The notes under the pieces are model-generated. The model saw only the letters and a list, made by a program, of their open reading frames with translations. It was not told where the DNA came from and searched no databases. Below, piece after piece: positions 6,915 through 10,305 of a stretch of DNA of 10,305 bases. The position numbers and the translations under genes are program-made. Source of the DNA: an uncultured Opitutaceae bacterium (GTDB lineage Bacteria > Verrucomicrobiota > Verrucomicrobiae > Opitutales > Opitutaceae); NCBI GenBank assembly GCA_946482625.1, contig CAMLSH010000090.1:1-10305 (forward strand), in the 5' to 3' direction. Numbering within the stretch: the first letter of the stretch is position 1; each line of letters begins with the position of its first letter.

Positions 6915-7592
6915 GTGCTGGCCCGCTTCTTAGCGCACTGGAGGCTCAAGCTCGTTCTGACCGCAGGGCTCAACGCGTTCTTCTGGTCATTCTATTCCTT
7001 TCTGGGCCGGCACGCGTTTTTCCCCGTCCGCACACTGCCGCTTACCTGGCTGGACCGCGTTATTCCCTTTCAGCCCGAGCCGTGGGGCTGGATCTACCTG
7101 TCACAGTTTCTCTTCACCGGCACCCTGCCCTGGTTTCTCGCGACCCGGCAGGCCGTACGACGTTACGCCGTGGGGCTCGTGGTCATGAGCATGGTTAGTT
7201 TTTCAATCTTCTTTTTCTTTCCCGTCGCCTCGCCGCGGCCGGAGACAATTACCGATAGCGGAGCGATGACGTGGATTCTTGGGTACGACGGCCATCTCAA
7301 CGCCTTCCCCTCGCTGCATGCCGCGTTTCTCGTGTACATGGCCGCTCTGGCGAAACGCATGGCGGGCGGAGCGCTGCCCTCCTTGGTGACCTCGGGTGGC
7401 TTCGTCTGGGGAGCCCTCATTCTCTACGCGACCATCGCGACGCGACAGCACTACGCGGTGGATTTACTCGCGGGAGCAGCTCTCGGCGGAGCGGCTGACT
7501 GGTTCGCGTGGCGCGACGCCCACTCCGGAGCGAGCGCAGCGACGACAACCGCACGCAAAACCGGCGTCACATCCCACGACGGTTGCAGGTAG
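6915..7592 (+). CDS. PAP2-superfamily membrane phosphatase/phosphotransferase (PAP2_3, Aur1-like)
   Basis: A 225-residue membrane protein starting at GTG, one base after the desaturase stop, so probably translated by reinitiation. The motifs are SPRP (106-109), FPSLHAAF (131-138) with His135 in the PSGH position, and TRQHYAVDLLAG (176-187) with Arg177, His179 and Asp183. The PSLH and THRQHYxxD-like forms match the PAP2_3 branch, which includes inositol-phosphoryl-ceramide synthases, better than classical phosphatidate phosphatases; the lysine of the usual first motif is not seen. Hydrophobic segments lie near 12-32, 58-76, 83-105, 155-175 and 182-198. It would remove or transfer a phosphate head group on a lipid in the membrane. 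Conserved sequence ends near residue 198; the last 27 residues are polar, Ala/Thr-rich, and lie antisense to the hydrolase gene. Confidence 0.86.
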   Translation: MLARFLAHWRLKLVLTAGLNAFFWSFYSFLGRHAFFPVRTLPLTWLDRVIPFQPEPWGWIYLSQFLFTGTLPWFLATRQAVRRYAVGLVVMSMVSFSIFFFFPVASPRPETITDSGAMTWILGYDGHLNAFPSLHAAFLVYMAALAKRMAGGALPSLVTSGGFVWGALILYATIATRQHYAVDLLAGAALGGAADWFAWRDAHSGASAATTTARKTGVTSHDGCR

Positions 7593-8476
7593 TGATCGGC
7601 TCCCCAGATCGGACACACGACTCCCGGCAGCTGAGCGAGATCCCCGAGCAGGATGCCGCCTCCGTCGTTCGGACCGAGCGGCAAAACGCGTTCATAGCCG
7701 CGCGGCGCCCAACGGTGCCGGAGATGATGGCGCAGCGGGCAGGCGTTCACATGCACGATCCGCAGATGCGGAGGTGGCGCGGGCCAGGACCATAGCGGGG
7801 CGTCTTCGCCGCGGCGCAATTCGTCGATCACGGCGGATCGGTGACCTTGCAAACGGAGCAACAGGCCAAAGGCGCTGGAGCGCAGTGGACGCGCGCGCAG
7901 CCACGCGACGAGCGGCGTGCCTTGCACGATACCGCTGAAACTCACCCAGCTCACCACACTCGTAAACGCTGCCGCCGCACGCGGTGACGCCAGCGCGCAT
8001 TTCACGTCGGCGCTGCCTTTGCTCAAACTCGTCAGGACGATTCGTTGTCCGCGCCTGGCTTCCAGCCAGTCGAGAATGCCTCGCGCGTTTTCCTCCAGCG
8101 GCCCGAAGCTGCGCACGGGAATGATTTCAATCCGGGGAGCGAGACCGCTCACAGTCTCGGCGATTTTTAAGCCGTCGGCTCCCGTATGTTTGTGTTGTCC
8201 GTGAAACGCACCGGGCACCACGCCGATAATATCGGGACGAAGCGAGCGCTGTGCGTCGGCCTCGAGGATTCTTCGCTGAAACGCGGCGTTCGCCGGATCG
8301 CGTAACGCCCGGTCATATAACAGCGCCGTGGCAAACTCGATTCCTTCGGCATGCGCAATTGCGGCAAGCCGTCCCGCTGCCAGATCCTTGAAGCCGATGT
8401 CATCGCGCCAGGCGGCGGCCCGGTCCAGCCAGGCCGCGTCCTCAGGGGAAACGTTTTCGCGAACAGCCGATTTCAC
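7451..8476 (-). CDS. Alpha/beta-hydrolase-like protein
   Basis: A 341-residue protein read from a GTG at 8476 that overlaps the upstream stop as GTGA. An earlier start in this frame would lie deep inside the upstream gene and give unnatural sequence. A Rossmann-like strand, IIGVVPGAFH (83-92), is followed by a nucleophile-elbow-like VLTSLSKGS with Ser152; the first Gly of the usual GxSxG is Ser here. Possible partners are Asp271 in LGPNDGG and His295 in WGADHYLQP, in the order Ser-Asp-His. The opening segment (about 12-70) looks helical. No signal peptide is seen. It may act as an esterase, thioesterase or acyltransferase on a product of the neighbouring genes; this is inferred. The 3' end overlaps the convergent PAP2 gene by 142 bases; the last 27 or so residues are an Ala/Pro/Ser-rich tail. 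Confidence 0.78.
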   Translation of the reverse strand: MKSAVRENVSPEDAAWLDRAAAWRDDIGFKDLAAGRLAAIAHAEGIEFATALLYDRALRDPANAAFQRRILEADAQRSLRPDIIGVVPGAFHGQHKHTGADGLKIAETVSGLAPRIEIIPVRSFGPLEENARGILDWLEARRGQRIVLTSLSKGSADVKCALASPRAAAAFTSVVSWVSFSGIVQGTPLVAWLRARPLRSSAFGLLLRLQGHRSAVIDELRRGEDAPLWSWPAPPPHLRIVHVNACPLRHHLRHRWAPRGYERVLPLGPNDGGGILLGDLAQLPGVVCPIWGADHYLQPSWDVTPVLRAVVVAALAPEWASRHANQSAAPPRAAPASKSTA

Positions 8477-9078
8477 CCGGTGGGTATGGATTTGCGTCTC
8501 AGCGCCCGCGCCACGATGAACCCCGCGAGCAGTCCTGCCAGCACGCCGCCCGCGCCGGCCCAGGTCGCTGTCTTGCGTACTGCAAGTTTGAGTACGGGGT
8601 TGGCGAATGCATTCACCGAGGCGTGATAACCGGTGACGAGCCAGCGATCGCCGCGACGGGCCACCGTGATGGTGAAGAGCGTGCCCATCGGCAGTTCGCT
8701 GCCATCCATCAGGACGAAATGATCGTGCAGATTTCCCCAAGAGACCGCGGTGTCGCCATACACATGGCGCCCGAGCACTTCCGGCTCGGCCTTGACCTCA
8801 CGGACGATGCGATCCTCGCCCGTCATCATTTTATTGTAGTACGCCCGCACCGCTTCGTGACCGCGGCTGACTTCGCCGTTTTGCCACGTGGCAACAACGT
8901 CTGTATCCAGATGAGAGATCAATCGGTCGATATCTCCTTTTTGGAAACTATCGACGAGCCCTTCGCGCAACCGGGTGATCGCCGCATCCGCGTCCAAGGT
9001 TGCGGGAGCGGGTGTCGTGTTCTGTCCAAAGGCCAACGTGGCCTGCCCGATGATTAACCAAAGGAATAGTTTTCTCAT
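8473..9078 (-). CDS. Exported, membrane-anchored NTF2-like (SnoaL/DUF4440 type) protein
   Basis: A 201-residue protein. Residues 1-18 form a signal peptide (MRKLFLWLIIGQATLAFG) with likely cleavage before Gln19. Residues 32-158 have the pattern of an NTF2-like domain: an opening helix AITRLREGLVDSFQKGDIDR, then DTDVVATWQNGEVSRGHEAV, and strands AVSWGNLHDHFVLMDGS and GDRWLVTGYHAS. A hydrophobic Gly/Ala-rich helix (172-191) followed by RALRRK would anchor it in the inner membrane. The family includes small-molecule cyclases, isomerases and binding proteins, so a catalytic role is not assured. The ATG at 9078 is preferred to a TTG at 9123 because it starts the signal peptide and has a GGGA ahead of it. 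It lies 20 bases after the Rieske stop and its stop overlaps the hydrolase GTG. Confidence 0.85.
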   Translation of the reverse strand: MRKLFLWLIIGQATLAFGQNTTPAPATLDADAAITRLREGLVDSFQKGDIDRLISHLDTDVVATWQNGEVSRGHEAVRAYYNKMMTGEDRIVREVKAEPEVLGRHVYGDTAVSWGNLHDHFVLMDGSELPMGTLFTITVARRGDRWLVTGYHASVNAFANPVLKLAVRKTATWAGAGGVLAGLLAGFIVARALRRKSIPTG

Positions 9079-9098
9079 AAGATTTTCCCGCAATTGGT

Positions 9099-10097
9099 TC
9101 AGTGCTGAACGCGTCGCAGCCAAGCGAGGTAGTCCACCAGCACTTTGTCAGCCTCAATCATGCGATGAGAATTGAAGCGAATGCCCGCCGACCGCTCGAC
9201 GTCGGACCTGACAAATTCCCGGATAAAGAGCCGGCGGATACACGCATCGAGCGGATCCAAGATCGAGCGCAGTGGCCATAGTCGGCGACGCGGAATCCAA
9301 ACGATGTCGCGCACCCACGTCCGATTTCCTTCGAGGGGGATAAAGCTGACGAGCCCGTAAGTCGTCGTCCGGCGAAACCGCGCCGCCACCAAAACCAGAT
9401 TCCCGCACCAATTGGTCACCGTCATTTCGACCTTCGGCCCGGAAAGCCAGCGCGTGACCCGATCCATCCAAGAGCTGCCCGTGACGAGAAAACTCGCGGT
9501 CAGCCGCCACGCAAACGGATGCAATACGCTCAGCACCGGGTCGCCGATCAACGTGCGATCGTGAGCGCAGCGGAAGTGTTGCAGATCGAATCCATTGGCG
9601 CTGACCAGATACCAAGGGGCATCGACCACAAACTCAAAACGCGGCGCAGCCAGCAGCGCGTCAGGTTGCGCGCCGTCAAAGAACGGTAACGGATAACGCG
9701 CTTGCGGCCGGTTAAAAAAGAAAACGTGCCCACCGCGTTCCTCCACGGGAAAGCTGACCTGCCGGGCAAACGCGGGGATATCGGCGGACACCGGCACATG
9801 CTCGCAATTTCCCTCCCGGCTGTATTCCCACCCATGCAACGGACAGGCCAGCCGTTCGCCGACGACACATCCCGCAGCCAGGTCCGCGCCCATGTGTGCG
9901 CAACGCGCGTTGAGCACCGCGAGCTTCCCGCTCTTCGTGCGGAATCCCACGTAGGAATGACCGCCCGGAAGATCGAGACGGAGCGGCTTCTCCACGAGTT
10001 CTAGAACCGTACCGAGATAATACCAAGACGCGGGGTGTGTCGCGAAACCCGGTTGGTCAGCGTCGGTGGCAAGGGGCAAAGGAGACGGGATCGTCAC
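9099..10097 (-). CDS. Rieske non-heme iron oxygenase, alpha-subunit type
   Basis: A 332-residue oxygenase. The Rieske [2Fe-2S] motif is CAH-x16-CPLH with Cys66, His68, Cys85 and His88. The mononuclear iron site is DLQHFRCAH with Asp171, His174 and His179, in the DxxHxxxxH pattern of ring-hydroxylating dioxygenases and related oxygenases. The length is somewhat short of the usual 350-450, and the C-terminal part is not recognisable as any named branch. These enzymes hydroxylate, desaturate or demethylate with O2 and need a ferredoxin and a reductase, neither of which is encoded in this window. The GTG at 10097 is chosen because an in-frame TGA lies at 10125-10127 and no ATG lies between; the family core begins at SWYYLG (residues 24-29). 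It leads a three-gene minus-strand operon. Substrate unknown; lipid-like is inferred from neighbours. Confidence 0.92.
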   Translation of the reverse strand: MTIPSPLPLATDADQPGFATHPASWYYLGTVLELVEKPLRLDLPGGHSYVGFRTKSGKLAVLNARCAHMGADLAAGCVVGERLACPLHGWEYSREGNCEHVPVSADIPAFARQVSFPVEERGGHVFFFNRPQARYPLPFFDGAQPDALLAAPRFEFVVDAPWYLVSANGFDLQHFRCAHDRTLIGDPVLSVLHPFAWRLTASFLVTGSSWMDRVTRWLSGPKVEMTVTNWCGNLVLVAARFRRTTTYGLVSFIPLEGNRTWVRDIVWIPRRRLWPLRSILDPLDACIRRLFIREFVRSDVERSAGIRFNSHRMIEADKVLVDYLAWLRRVQH

Positions 10098-10305
10098 TTC
10101 GCCCGATAAAGCCTTCGCCCGCGCTCAGAGCAAGTCATGCGACAATGGGCGTCGCCCACGTAACCGCATTGGCCGACACGCCCGGTCGAGGCTCGAAGAA
10201 AAATAATCCCCTTCGCCGGTCTTCAGACGCAGCCAAATCGGCCGCCCTTTCATTTCCGTGCCTGACAAGTCGGCCGGGCTCCGCCCATGCTCCGATCTTC
10301 CCGTC
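10098..10305. other. No recognised gene; upstream region of the Rieske operon
   Basis: This 208-base stretch should carry the promoter of the Rieske operon unless that operon begins beyond the window. A minus-strand frame open to the right edge ends with TGA at 10125-10127, in frame with the Rieske start, and contains GTEMKGRPIWLRLKTGEGDY. A second minus-strand frame and one plus-strand frame are also open, as expected of GC-rich DNA. None is recognisable, so I do not call a gene. It could hold the tail of an upstream gene. Confidence 0.35.
10145..10288. repeat. Two short GC-rich palindromes in inverted orientation (possible REP-like pair)
   Basis: ATGGGCGTCGCCC at 10145-10157 and, on the minus strand, ATGGGCGGAGCCC at 10288-10276 agree at 11 of 13 positions. 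Each can form a small GGGC-N3-GCCC hairpin. They lie about 120 bases apart in inverted orientation, a layout seen in REP/BIME elements. With only two copies in view, chance in GC-rich DNA is not excluded. Confidence 0.25.

Noticed and set aside
6233..6973. A 246-codon open frame on the minus strand
   Set aside because: It is antisense to the desaturase; its His/Val-rich sequence mirrors the His boxes and membrane helices of the real gene.
7560..7620. A terminator between the convergent PAP2 and hydrolase genes
   Set aside because: The genes overlap, and I see no stem-loop followed by a T-run on either strand here.
8477..8740. Extension of the hydrolase to 8740
   Set aside because: The added residues are low-complexity and lie inside the NTF2-like gene in another frame; the GTG at 8476 gives the coupled GTGA junction.

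Overview
This is a GC-rich bacterial window, densely packed with ten protein genes, most of them joined by overlapping stop and start codons. No rRNA, tRNA, CRISPR array, insertion sequence or clear terminator was seen. The gene content (a GH3-type ligase, tandem B12-type radical SAM enzymes, a membrane fatty-acid desaturase, a PAP2 enzyme and a Rieske oxygenase) suits a metabolically complex Gram-negative such as an Opitutaceae-like member of Verrucomicrobiota. That placement is an impression from overall style and is weakly held.

Layout: (1) 5854 down to the left edge, minus strand: a five-gene operon of radical SAM A, radical SAM B, a double GNAT-like protein, a single GNAT-like protein and a GH3-family acyl-adenylating enzyme cut by the window edge. 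Every junction overlaps (ATGA at three of them, 31 bases at the fourth). (2) 5855-5905: a 51-base divergent gap. (3) 5906-7592, plus strand: a three-His-box membrane desaturase followed one base later by a GTG-started PAP2 protein. (4) 10097 down to 7451, minus strand: a Rieske non-heme iron oxygenase, an NTF2-like (SnoaL/DUF4440 type) protein with a signal peptide and C-terminal membrane anchor, and an alpha/beta-hydrolase-like protein whose 3' end runs 142 bases into the PAP2 gene on the opposite strand. (5) 10098-10305: no recognisable gene, one fragmentary open frame and two small inverted GC palindromes.

How they may work together (inference): the parts fit synthesis and tailoring of an unusual lipid or acyl-amide. 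Two paralogous radical SAM enzymes could perform successive radical steps. The GH3 enzyme would activate a carboxylate as acyl-adenylate and pass it to an amine or thiol, and the GNAT-like proteins would be acyl transferases. The desaturase and Rieske enzyme would oxidise the chain or ring, and the PAP2 protein and the hydrolase would handle head-group transfer or acyl release. I do not recognise a characterised pathway with this combination, so the five-gene minus-strand operon is the best candidate here for an undescribed system.
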